Positions 7,678 through 15,203 of a DNA stretch of 64,000 bases are shown one piece after another. The stretch is from Pseudomonas sp. S35. Its GTDB lineage: Bacteria > Pseudomonadota > Gammaproteobacteria > Pseudomonadales > Pseudomonadaceae. The notes beneath the pieces were generated by a model. That model did not search any database. It worked only from the letters and a program-made list of their open reading frames with translations, and had not been told where the DNA came from. Every line of letters starts with the position of its first letter. Positions within the stretch are counted from its first letter, which is position 1. A program made the position numbers and the translations under genes. The stretch lies in NCBI RefSeq assembly GCF_009866765.1, contig NZ_CP019431.1:2108001-2172000 (forward strand), read 5' to 3'.

Positions 7678-9009
7678 CTACCCCCCGGTCTGCTGGGCGA
7701 ACTCGCCGACGACCTTGGCGCCTCGCTCGACCACTCCGCGCCACGCATATGTCTGATGGAAGGCGGTCGGGTCTTCATCGGGCCGCCAGCGGCTGAACGT
7801 CATCTTCAGGACATCTCCGCGGTGCACCGCGATGGGGGTTTCGATCGGCAGGAAGGCATGCTTCCAACTATCGGAAGTATCGCCAGCGGCGATGTTGCTG
7901 CCGGAGATGTCCAGCACGGTGTCTGTCGAGAGCTGCGCGACGAAGTAGCCCTTGAAACCGGTCAGGAGCCCATCCGAATGCAGGGTGCACGACAGCTCGT
8001 GCGCATAGGTAGCCGGCTGGTTCCACCGGCCCTCATAGCGGCACAGCGATTGCGGTTCGCTGAGATACAGGCCGTCCGGCAGGATGCAGTCGTAGTAGAG
8101 GTCGAAGGGCGAGCGTATGTCGCGCTGACGGTAAAGCTCGCCGATGTCGTAGCGCGGTGTCAGGCTGTTGACCTGTCCGGTGCACAGATCCTGGTGTGCG
8201 CTGATGGCCGCCACCGGCACCAGGTACGAGGACACCGCGAGCGGCAGGATGCGTCCGTCGGGCTTGAGGAAACGTCGGATCGCGTCCTGCAGAATGGGCT
8301 GGCAGTTCTCGTTGTCCCCCAGGTTCCCCATGATCTCGGAGATGAGCACGTCCGCAGGCGCGTCGAGGATGATGTCGTAGGACAGGCGGTTGATCGGGAC
8401 GAAGCGATGCCGGTATCCTGCTTGATCCAGGCGGCGCACCGCCAGTGCGAGGATGTCAGCGTTCATTTCGATGCCGACCACCCGCGCCGCGCCTGCCTCC
8501 AGCGCCCATTGGCTGAGGATGCCGGTGCCGGTGCCCAGGTCGATGACCTGATCTCCGGGGCGCACCACGTCGAAGATGGCGCGGCGGTAGGCCGCCATGC
8601 GCAGCCGGTCGCCCAGCATGAGGTCGTGGAAGGCATCATCCCAGCCCTGCACTGACTCGGAGAACGGCGTCCACAACTGCTCGGCCCTGTAGTGCATCGT
8701 GTTGTCCTCGTTGAGCGGTGGAGTCGCTGGTCGGCGGGTGCTGGCCGTGATGGCGTCCTTTCGGGCGGTGCCGGGGATGGGTTGTACCTTGACGTCCAGG
8801 GGCCCGCACTCGGGGCCGGCGATCTGCGCGCCTGATTCCAGGCAGAAGACCGAATGGTGCAAGGGACAGGTGATCGTCTTGCGCGCCTTGTTGACGAGTC
8901 CGTGCTGGAGCCGTCCCGCGCGGTGCGGGCAGTGGTGAGGCACGCGGTATTGGCGGTCGCCAATAGCGATCTCGAAGTGCCCGTGCTCTTCGTAGTCGTC
9001 TCGCTCCAT
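7678..9009 (-). CDS. Rieske [2Fe-2S] domain fused to a PRMT-like SAM methyltransferase
   Basis: One open frame of 443 codons from ATG 9009. Residues 1-70 form a Rieske ferredoxin-like domain with the ligand pairs C27-x-H29 and C48-x2-H51 (HHCPHRAG and CPLHHSVF). From about residue 105 there is a class I methyltransferase: VIDLGTGTG at 155-163 binds SAM, and an SEIMGN segment near 224 resembles the double-E loop of protein-arginine-methyltransferase-like enzymes. No stop separates the halves, but ATG 8697 has GAGG about ten bases upstream, so the methyltransferase may also be made alone. Inferred roles: the Rieske part feeds electrons to the neighbouring diiron oxygenase, and the methyltransferase tailors the product. 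It starts two bases after the oxygenase stop. Confidence 0.8.
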   Translation of the reverse strand: MERDDYEEHGHFEIAIGDRQYRVPHHCPHRAGRLQHGLVNKARKTITCPLHHSVFCLESGAQIAGPECGPLDVKVQPIPGTARKDAITASTRRPATPPLNEDNTMHYRAEQLWTPFSESVQGWDDAFHDLMLGDRLRMAAYRRAIFDVVRPGDQVIDLGTGTGILSQWALEAGAARVVGIEMNADILALAVRRLDQAGYRHRFVPINRLSYDIILDAPADVLISEIMGNLGDNENCQPILQDAIRRFLKPDGRILPLAVSSYLVPVAAISAHQDLCTGQVNSLTPRYDIGELYRQRDIRSPFDLYYDCILPDGLYLSEPQSLCRYEGRWNQPATYAHELSCTLHSDGLLTGFKGYFVAQLSTDTVLDISGSNIAAGDTSDSWKHAFLPIETPIAVHRGDVLKMTFSRWRPDEDPTAFHQTYAWRGVVERGAKVVGEFAQQTGG

Positions 9010-9011
9010 GA

Positions 9012-9863
9012 CTAGCCTCCGGTCGTGCAAGCGTGCTGTTCGGTGGCGTGCCGTGCCTTGGCAACGGCCTCTCGGAATGCGCGATCGGTGATATGGCTGG
9101 CCAGCAGCGCGCCGCAGTAGGCCTTGGCCGGGTCGAGCACGCCGGTGGCGTTCATCGCCGTGAGCAGCCGCTGGCCCTCGATGGCATGGAAGCCGTCGAT
9201 GTGCTGGTGCTCGGTGTAGTAGGCGTGGGCCTGGATGTTCAGTCGCTGGCAAGCGACGGCATAGCACTCGAAGAACGAGGGAATCACGGTTTCGAGATGG
9301 GTAAGCGCTCCGGCGAAGTAGGAGGCATCGTCGGCTCGCAGCGCCAGCCAGAAGAACAGATTGACGAACTCGAAGCTAGATGGGCCGATGCACTCCTGGT
9401 AGTGCGCCAGCGCCGTCGGCATGCCGAGTTCGTGCAGCAGCTTGATGTAGAGGGTGGTGTGCGCCCGCTTGATGTTTCCCGAACCGAACTCGTCGATCAT
9501 GATGCGCAGAAGCGGCATCTGCGCCTCCAACGGCAGGCGGGGCAGCACGTAATAGAACACCTGGGCTTCGGTCAGTCCATCGACGGCAAATTCCTGCACC
9601 AGAGTGCGGAACTCGCCGAGCGGCATGTGGTTGGCCACATAGGTTTCGCTGTCGTGCGGCGCCTGTTGCTCGGCCTCGATCTGCGCCTTCATGGCGGCTT
9701 TCAGCTCGGCCAGGGAGCCGGGCGGCGATAACTCGCCCAGTTCGCTCATCCGCTGCGCGATCCAGTCACGCTCGAAGGCATCGATGGCTCCTCGCTGGGA
9801 CCAGGGCGCTTGCAGCCGCGCGCGGTTGGTAAGGTACAGGTTCAGCTGGGTCGGTCTGTGCAT
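9012..9863 (-). CDS. Haem-oxygenase-like diiron N-oxygenase (RohS-like)
   Basis: A 283-residue all-alpha protein of the iron-containing redox enzyme (HDO) family. Candidate diiron ligands fall in the usual order: E125 and H135 in IDEFGSGNIKRAH, E191 in LETVIPSFF, and H219/D223/H226 in EHQHIDGFHA. Known members include SznF, UndA and, as I recall, RohS, which oxidises the amine of 2-aminoimidazole to the nitro group of azomycin. The surrounding genes match that pathway, so the predicted reaction is amine to nitro oxidation; this is inference from family plus context. It begins nine bases after the aldolase stop, and translation is probably coupled. Confidence 0.8.
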   Translation of the reverse strand: MHRPTQLNLYLTNRARLQAPWSQRGAIDAFERDWIAQRMSELGELSPPGSLAELKAAMKAQIEAEQQAPHDSETYVANHMPLGEFRTLVQEFAVDGLTEAQVFYYVLPRLPLEAQMPLLRIMIDEFGSGNIKRAHTTLYIKLLHELGMPTALAHYQECIGPSSFEFVNLFFWLALRADDASYFAGALTHLETVIPSFFECYAVACQRLNIQAHAYYTEHQHIDGFHAIEGQRLLTAMNATGVLDPAKAYCGALLASHITDRAFREAVAKARHATEQHACTTGG

Positions 9864-9872
9864 GTCGCCCCC

Positions 9873-10658
9873 TCAGTGTCCAACGGCATGTGGGGAGGCG
9901 ATGACCCCCCGATCGAACAGTTCCTGTTTGATGTGCGCGTACCAGTCCTCGCTAAGCAGCGAGTAAATGCCGGTCAGCCGGGCTACTTCGGCGCGCAGCG
10001 CATCGCCCTCGCTCATCATTGCAATCCGGCACAACGCCGGTTCAAGGTTGGCGAGGGAGACGACACAGCCATCGGCAGGTAGCCCGGCGCCGAGGTGCCG
10101 CTCCCAGCCGAGGTAGTACTTGAGGCCGTGAGCCTGCAGCGCGTTGATCTGCTGCGGGCTACGCGGCTCCTCGGCGGAATCCTTGATGCCGACGACCCGC
10201 GGCAGCGCCGCAATGGCCAGCAGCGTATCGACGGACGTCTCGTTGCCGGACAGGCTGGACTCGTTGTAGATGTGGATGTCGAGGTCGATGCCGTCATGCA
10301 CTTCGCGATAATGCGTCAGGATGGCGGCCTGATCGACCAAGCTGCCGAACGGCGAGGTCAGCATGATGCCCGCCACACCCGATTGCTGCGCCTGCTGGGC
10401 ATAGGCCAGCACCGCATCCGTCGTCGCACGCTCGATGCCGGCCACGACCGGCAGGGAGCCCGCCTGTTCTAGCGTGGCTTCGAGCATAGCGCGCCATTGC
10501 CGCTCATTCAGGAGCCAGCCTTCGCCCGAGGTCAGGCACACGATGAAGCCATCGACACCGTGTCGCAGCGAGCGCACCAGGCGTGCGACGCTAGCGCGGC
10601 AGACGTCTCCTTCGGCGCTGATCGGGGTGACCAGCGGAACCAAAACTTGATGTGTCAT
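9873..10658 (-). CDS. DHDPS/NAL-family class I aldolase (RohR-like)
   Basis: A 261-residue (beta/alpha)8 enzyme. The Schiff-base lysine is K159 in VVGIKDSAEEP, with the partner tyrosine Y131 in IYNESS; the TSGE motif near residue 43 takes the place of the family's GTTGE. Such enzymes make or break pyruvate adducts. In the azomycin pathway the equivalent enzyme splits 4-hydroxy-2-ketoarginine into pyruvate and guanidinoacetaldehyde by a retro-aldol step; I infer the same here from its position directly after the arginine-hydroxylase homologue. The ATG at 10658 overlaps the preceding stop, which defines the start; the frame itself extends further upstream without support. Confidence 0.82.
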   Translation of the reverse strand: MTHQVLVPLVTPISAEGDVCRASVARLVRSLRHGVDGFIVCLTSGEGWLLNERQWRAMLEATLEQAGSLPVVAGIERATTDAVLAYAQQAQQSGVAGIMLTSPFGSLVDQAAILTHYREVHDGIDLDIHIYNESSLSGNETSVDTLLAIAALPRVVGIKDSAEEPRSPQQINALQAHGLKYYLGWERHLGAGLPADGCVVSLANLEPALCRIAMMSEGDALRAEVARLTGIYSLLSEDWYAHIKQELFDRGVIASPHAVGH

Positions 10659-11164
10659 ATACCCGCCTGCCTCCCGGTGTAGGTGAATGCCCGCGATGCT
10701 TCGTAGAGGGTTTGCAATCCGTCCGGGAAGTGCGGCTGCTGCAGCGTGTCCCCGGCTTGCCATAGCCGACCCTGCAGGCACTGCAGGGCTGCCAGCACCG
10801 GATCGTGCGTCGCCAGCCAGCCTTGGCTCTGAAGCACCTGGGCGACCAGCAACGCCTGCTCTGGCGCCAGGGCATTGAGTTCCCGGTGAGAAAGCGCCAG
10901 CTGAATCTCGTCGTAGCGGTATCCCTCGCGCTGGATAGCCATGTCGCTGTGCAGCCGATCCATGAACGGGTAGTACAGATCTTGGGCCTCGCGGCTTTGC
11001 AACCAGATAACGGCGTCGCAAATGCCGATCTGCTCGTAGTTCATGCGCGGTCGCGCAGCCAGGTGCCGGGTAAAGTACGTCAGCGAGCGGCGTCGGCGGA
11101 GTTCGTCGCTGTCGTGCATGCCGAGGAAGAAGGAGGCGTCGATGAACAGCGGACTGTCAGTCAT
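10655..11164 (-). CDS. DUF6190-like protein, candidate RohQ-type cyclase
   Basis: A 169-residue protein that opens with PLFIDASFFLGMHD. This looks like the first strand and acidic residue of a PIN-like fold, although the classical set of PIN acids is not obvious. It overlaps both neighbours by four bases (ATGA junctions), so it is made in step with the arginine hydroxylase and the aldolase. In the azomycin pathway a small protein, RohQ, is needed to close guanidinoacetaldehyde into 2-aminoimidazole, and this is the only gene left to fill that step. The assignment is by position and size rather than by motif. Confidence 0.62.
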   Translation of the reverse strand: MTDSPLFIDASFFLGMHDSDELRRRRSLTYFTRHLAARPRMNYEQIGICDAVIWLQSREAQDLYYPFMDRLHSDMAIQREGYRYDEIQLALSHRELNALAPEQALLVAQVLQSQGWLATHDPVLAALQCLQGRLWQAGDTLQQPHFPDGLQTLYEASRAFTYTGRQAGI

Positions 11165-12363
11165 TGTTCCAGCTCCTGCACCGCACTGCGGATGGCGTCG
11201 ATGGCCGAAGCGAATAACGGCGTTTCGCGCGCGAGCGCGATGCGGATGTAGCGCTGTCCCTTCTGCGGGTTGCTCCAGTAGAAATACTTGCCCGAGAGCA
11301 CGTAGATGTTGCGGTCGAGCAGATGGGCCTGCAGGGCGTCGGCAGTCCAGGCTGGATCGGTGATCTCGAACCAGGCCACGCTGGTCCTCACAGCAGGCGG
11401 CAGGTAGCGCAACAGGCCGCCATCAAGTTGCTGGCGGGCCAGCTCGCGGTTTTCGTCGAGAAGCTCGCGCACGGAGGCGAAACTATCGGCGGCGCTGTCC
11501 CGCACATACTCGGTGACCAGCTTGAGCACGAAAGGCGACACGTTCAGCAGGACGCTCGTGACGATGGGGTAGATGTCAGCCTTGAGGTCGCGGCTCGTGG
11601 TGAGCGTGGCGCACTTGGCATCTTGCAGCGGCCAGGTCTTGCCGGTGTCCTCCATGGCGATGTAGCGCACCCCGGAGTCTTCCAGAATGGCGTAGACGTC
11701 CGGCCGGATCTGGCCGGAGGCGAGGATGAATGCGGCAAAACATAGGTCGAGGATGAGCAGCTTGTCGTGCTCGACGCAGAAGCGCACGACCTCCCGAAAG
11801 GCATGATCCGTGGGATGCAGCAGGCTGGTACCGGTTGGATTGTTCGGGTCGACCAGGAACACGGCATCGATGCTCTGCGCCCGTGCAACCAGGTTGCCGT
11901 AGATGCCCTGCGGCGATGCAAACAATTCCTCGCCCAGCGGCACCATGGGGACGCGCATGTGCTTCATCAAATCGTGGAGATTGTCGAAACAGGGTTCGAT
12001 CAGGCCGACCCGCAGGCCCTTCTGCTGGAGATAGGTCGCGGTGATGTGCATGGCGATGGACGCGGCGTAGACCAGATAGATGTCGTCGCTGCGTTTCAGG
12101 GCCCGGTGTTGCCCATGAAGGCTGTAGAACGCCGAGATGAAATCCTGCTCGCTCTGGTATTGGCTTTGTCCTGCTGCTTCGTACCAGAGCTTGGGCAGGC
12201 TCTCGACGATCTTGCGTTGGGTCGGACTCTGATTCTGATGGGTATGTGCATCCGCAAGGTTGTAGCGGGTACGCAGCGCGGCGATCTCGTGCTGGGTGAT
12301 GTCAGCCTTGGCAAGGACGGTGTCCAGTTGGGTGGATGGCAGTGTGGCGACGGTCAAGCTCAT
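11161..12363 (-). CDS. PLP-dependent L-arginine hydroxylase/oxidase, MppP/RohP family
   Basis: A 400-residue fold-type I PLP enzyme. The N-terminal segment NLADAHTHQNQSPTQRKIV matches the MppP-type N-terminus (NIADGHARQ-SPGQQKIV). D206 (LILDLCF) and Schiff-base lysine K242 (EDTGKTWPLQD) have the same 33-residue pitch from Asp to the following EDTGK lysine as remembered MppP. NNPTG is at 174-178. MppP and RohP are not ordinary aminotransferases: they use O2 to convert L-arginine to 4-hydroxy-2-ketoarginine. I infer that reaction here. A 117-base gap upstream may hold an internal promoter; downstream the operon is tightly coupled. Confidence 0.85.
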   Translation of the reverse strand: MSLTVATLPSTQLDTVLAKADITQHEIAALRTRYNLADAHTHQNQSPTQRKIVESLPKLWYEAAGQSQYQSEQDFISAFYSLHGQHRALKRSDDIYLVYAASIAMHITATYLQQKGLRVGLIEPCFDNLHDLMKHMRVPMVPLGEELFASPQGIYGNLVARAQSIDAVFLVDPNNPTGTSLLHPTDHAFREVVRFCVEHDKLLILDLCFAAFILASGQIRPDVYAILEDSGVRYIAMEDTGKTWPLQDAKCATLTTSRDLKADIYPIVTSVLLNVSPFVLKLVTEYVRDSAADSFASVRELLDENRELARQQLDGGLLRYLPPAVRTSVAWFEITDPAWTADALQAHLLDRNIYVLSGKYFYWSNPQKGQRYIRIALARETPLFASAIDAIRSAVQELEQ

Positions 12364-12480
12364 GGGATCTTCCTTGTAGCTGTTTATGGTTTTGGTTGAA
12401 GCAAAACTCGACCTGCCGCTGGCGGAAACCAGCGGAAGGTTGCATCAGGGAAGCGGGGGGAGAGCGGTGTTTGCTAATGG

Positions 12481-13152
12481 CTAGGTTTGGGCGTCGATGC
12501 GCCGGGATAGCGCAGACCCTCGATCAAGCAGGAATTTACGCAGCCGTTGTGGGTAGTCGATCTTGACGGCCGTCTGGACAGATGGTCGCTGCGCCAGTTG
12601 CATGCGCCATGCGGTGACCTTCGGCAGATCGGTGAAGAAACCGAAGTCGCCGATGGTCTCGAACACGTCGAAGTAGCGAAACACCGGGCCGAACGCGGCA
12701 TCGACGATGCTGAAATGCTCGCCGGCGAAGTAAGGGCCCGTGTCGAGCGTGACTTCGAGCTGCTCGAAGCGGTTGCGCAGATCCTTGGCCTTAGCCAGCA
12801 GCGTGGGGTCATCCGACGCGGCATAGAACGCCCAAACGGCGTTCAGCAGCGCAGAGCCGAACTCGACCCACGCGCGGTGCTGGGCGCGTTCGAGCGGAGC
12901 CTCCGGATGCAGACGCGGCGCAATCGTTTCGTCCAGGTAGTCGCAGATGACGGCGGACTCGAAGATGGGCGTGCCATCGACGACCAGCACCGGTGTCTTG
13001 CCCAGCGGCGACAGCTCCAGAAACCATTGCGGCTTGTTGCCCAAGTCGATGTCCTGGCGCTCGAAGGTCACATCCTTTTCGGTCAGGACGATGGCTGCGC
13101 GTTGGACATAAGGGCAAAGGGCGTGGCTGACGAGCAAATAGTGGGGTGTCAT
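12481..13152 (-). CDS. Glutathione S-transferase family protein
   Basis: A 223-residue cytosolic GST starting MTPHYLLVSHALCPYVQR. I chose ATG 13152 because GAAGGAG lies eight bases upstream. The N-terminal thioredoxin-like domain has the CPYVQR active-site segment typical of omega-like and stringent-starvation-like GSTs with a catalytic cysteine, and the SAVICDYLDE glutathione-binding stretch. The C-terminal helical domain has the GEHFSIVDAAF signature. It is co-transcribed with DoxX. Together they look like a protection module against electrophilic or redox-active compounds, fitting a nitroimidazole producer; that link is inference. Confidence 0.88.
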   Translation of the reverse strand: MTPHYLLVSHALCPYVQRAAIVLTEKDVTFERQDIDLGNKPQWFLELSPLGKTPVLVVDGTPIFESAVICDYLDETIAPRLHPEAPLERAQHRAWVEFGSALLNAVWAFYAASDDPTLLAKAKDLRNRFEQLEVTLDTGPYFAGEHFSIVDAAFGPVFRYFDVFETIGDFGFFTDLPKVTAWRMQLAQRPSVQTAVKIDYPQRLRKFLLDRGSALSRRIDAQT

Positions 13153-13169
13153 GACGTGGCTCCTTCGCT

Positions 13170-13601
13170 TCAATTTGCACGGGGCGCTAGGCGCGCACTG
13201 CGTCGTAGTGCCCAGGTGCCATCCCCGATCAACCAGAGCGAGAGTGAGGCGATGATCAGGAACACCGGGTACTCCCAGCCGCCGCCCGCGCTGGTATGCG
13301 CCCAGCCGTTAGGCACATGCACCCATGCGGCGGTGGCCATGAGGGGCACCAGCAACAGCGCCACCTGCCGGGCGTAAAGGCCAAGTACGAGCGCGATGCC
13401 GCCGAGCAACTCGGCAAGGAAGACCGGATAGGCCAGAGAGCCGAGGAACCCAATGCTCTCGAAGTACTGCGCCGTGCCCGGCAGGGTGAATACAAACCAT
13501 TTGAGCAACGCGTGGGCGATCCACATCACGCCAAGAGCCAAGCGAAGCAGGAAGGCACCGTATTGGCTGGACGTTGGATTGAGTGAAGTGGATTGGTTCA
13601 T
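13170..13601 (-). CDS. DoxX family membrane protein
   Basis: A 143-residue protein with four membrane helices and the conserved ALRLALGVMWIAHALLK opening and FLAELLGGIALVLGLY segment of the DoxX/YphA family. Such proteins handle quinone- or thiol-linked redox stress at the inner membrane. LysR-DoxX-GST groups occur in many bacteria without the biosynthetic genes, so this may be a pre-formed detoxification unit joined to the pathway. It is the first gene of the minus-strand operon. Confidence 0.86.
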   Translation of the reverse strand: MNQSTSLNPTSSQYGAFLLRLALGVMWIAHALLKWFVFTLPGTAQYFESIGFLGSLAYPVFLAELLGGIALVLGLYARQVALLLVPLMATAAWVHVPNGWAHTSAGGGWEYPVFLIIASLSLWLIGDGTWALRRSARLAPRAN

Positions 13602-13659
13602 CAGGTTTCGCTTTCATAGAGTTGCAGATAGCAAAACGGTACTATTGCGTTGCTGCTTA

Positions 13660-13679
13660 TTGAATAGGCGTTTATTCAA
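13660..13679. promoter_or_regulatory. Candidate LysR operator between lysR and doxX
   Basis: A perfect dyad, TTGAATA-N6-TATTCAA, lies in the 112-base gap between the divergent regulator and the DoxX-led operon. It fits the T-N11-A type of LysR-family site. Its place close to the regulator's own start suggests autoregulation together with control of the operon. Confidence 0.6.
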
Positions 13680-13713
13680 CAACGGAATGCAAAAACGCAA
13701 TGGGGGAGAAGGA

Positions 13714-14592
13714 ATGGGGATGCAATACAAAATCACCGCGGCCGACCTAGAGACGATCCTGACACTCACGCGCACCAGTACCCTGGCCCAGGCTGGAGAG
13801 CGGCTGGGCCTGGACAGTTCCACGGTGTTTCGCAATCTCCAGCGCATCGAGCGCGGGCTTGAGCGGCGACTGTTTGAGCGCACGCGCAGCGGATACCAGC
13901 CCACCGAGATGGCGCTGGCGCTGGCCGAACACGCGGAGCAGGTTGAAGTGCAGGTGGAGTCGGCCCGATCCGTCGCGCAAATGACGCCCGAGCAAGTGGC
14001 TGGTACCGTAAGGATCACGACGACCGACACGTTGCTGCATGGGCTGGTCGCACCAGCGCTGCAGGCGCTCGAAGCTACGCATCCCTTGCTCACCTACGAA
14101 CTGCACTCGGGTAACGAGCTTGTCAGTCTGACCCGGCGGGATGCTGACATCGCCGTGCGCGCCACGAAGCAGCCGCCCGACTACTTGGTGGGAAAATGCA
14201 TCGGCCCTATCCGGGTGGCCATGTTCACCGCCGCGCGGCATGGGAGGGTGAACAGTTACGAGGACGTTGAGGCCGGCAAGGCCCGGTGGATTGCGCCAGA
14301 TGACGCGCTGCCCGACCATCCCTCTGTAGTGTGGCGCAAGAAGCACTTCGCGAAGGTGGCTCCCCATTACAAGGTGAACAGTATCCTCACGGTCATGGAA
14401 CTGGTCGCCCAGGGCATGGGGATAGGCATCCTGCCGCTGTTTCTCACCAAAGGCCGCTCTGATCTTCAGCAGATCACCGAAGTGATCGACGAGTGCCAGA
14501 CCGATCTCTGGGTGTTGACACATCAGGAGTCGCGGCATCTGCGCCGAGTCTCGGCCGTCTTCAGGCATCTTGGCGCTGCTCTGAAGCTCTGA
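13714..14592 (+). CDS. LysR-type transcriptional regulator
   Basis: A 292-residue LysR regulator. The N-terminal winged helix-turn-helix is at about residues 5-63 (LETILTLTRTSTLAQAGERLGLDSSTVFRNLQRIERGLERRLFERTRSG), followed by the two-lobed effector domain. ATGs at 13687, 13714 and 13720 are all in frame. I prefer 13714 or 13720 because GGGGGAGAAGG lies just upstream. It is transcribed away from the DoxX-GST-nitroimidazole operon and shares a 112-base control region with it, so it probably controls that operon in response to a pathway compound or an electrophile. It ends 14 bases from the convergent lytic transglycosylase gene, marking one edge of the inserted cassette. Confidence 0.88.
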   Translation: MGMQYKITAADLETILTLTRTSTLAQAGERLGLDSSTVFRNLQRIERGLERRLFERTRSGYQPTEMALALAEHAEQVEVQVESARSVAQMTPEQVAGTVRITTTDTLLHGLVAPALQALEATHPLLTYELHSGNELVSLTRRDADIAVRATKQPPDYLVGKCIGPIRVAMFTAARHGRVNSYEDVEAGKARWIAPDDALPDHPSVVWRKKHFAKVAPHYKVNSILTVMELVAQGMGIGILPLFLTKGRSDLQQITEVIDECQTDLWVLTHQESRHLRRVSAVFRHLGAALKL

Positions 14593-14606
14593 TCCTGGTC
14601 GCGGGC

Positions 14607-15203
14607 TCAAGGGTCCTGCCTCCCGCTAACAATGTTTGGTGGTGATTCGCCGACAATTCTCGCCAGGCGCTGGCTTACGCTGCGCCGGTAGCGGGCGGCA
14701 GGCTCGCCGCCTGCGGGGCGGTGGTATCGACCGATCGCGAGCAGCCAGTCTTCGCCGGTGACGTGTTGCTCCTTCAGGATATCGGCGGCGATCGCGAGGT
14801 TTCGGTACGGGTCCAGCAGGTCGCACGCGCTGGTGAAGCGGTGCTTGTGGTAGCCCAGGTTGATCTGGCCCAGGCCGGCGTCGATGCGCGTGTGCCGCGT
14901 GGAGCGCATCGCCTGCTGCAAGCCGGAACAGGCGTCGGCGCGGGTGGCGAAGCGGCGTGACTGGCCGGCCACGTTGAGGGACCACGGCCATGGGACGATG
15001 CGCCCCTTGCGCCGGACGCCGCTCTCTTGCAGGGCCACGGCATAGAGCACGGTCGAGGGAATGCCAGCGCGTTGCGCGGCAAGTTGGTAGGCCGGTGGCG
15101 GAACCTCCTGGGCTTGGGCTGCGCAGACGTACAGGCCAGCAGAGAGCACCACTGCTCGCAGGGGCCGCAAGAGGGGAGTAGTGACTACGGCTGACGCTGC
15201 CAT
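14607..15203 (-). CDS. ICE lytic transglycosylase (SLT domain)
   Basis: A 198-residue exported muramidase starting at ATG 15203. The frame stays open upstream, but this ATG gives a signal peptide (RAVVLSAGLYVCAAQAQ) and a short overlap with TIGR03759. The catalytic glutamate is in ALQESGVRRKG, followed by GLGQINLGYHKHRF, the Gly-Leu-Gly-Gln-Ile core of family 1 lytic transglycosylases. It would open the peptidoglycan locally so that the mating channel can cross the wall. Confidence 0.88.
   Translation of the reverse strand: MAASAVVTTPLLRPLRAVVLSAGLYVCAAQAQEVPPPAYQLAAQRAGIPSTVLYAVALQESGVRRKGRIVPWPWSLNVAGQSRRFATRADACSGLQQAMRSTRHTRIDAGLGQINLGYHKHRFTSACDLLDPYRNLAIAADILKEQHVTGEDWLLAIGRYHRPAGGEPAARYRRSVSQRLARIVGESPPNIVSGRQDP

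Noticed and set aside
11161..12363. Reading the PLP enzyme as an ordinary aspartate/tyrosine aminotransferase
   Set aside because: The N-terminal ADAHTHQNQSPTQRKIV segment, the EDTGK lysine context and the neighbouring aldolase and diiron oxygenase fit the MppP/RohP arginine-hydroxylase group better.
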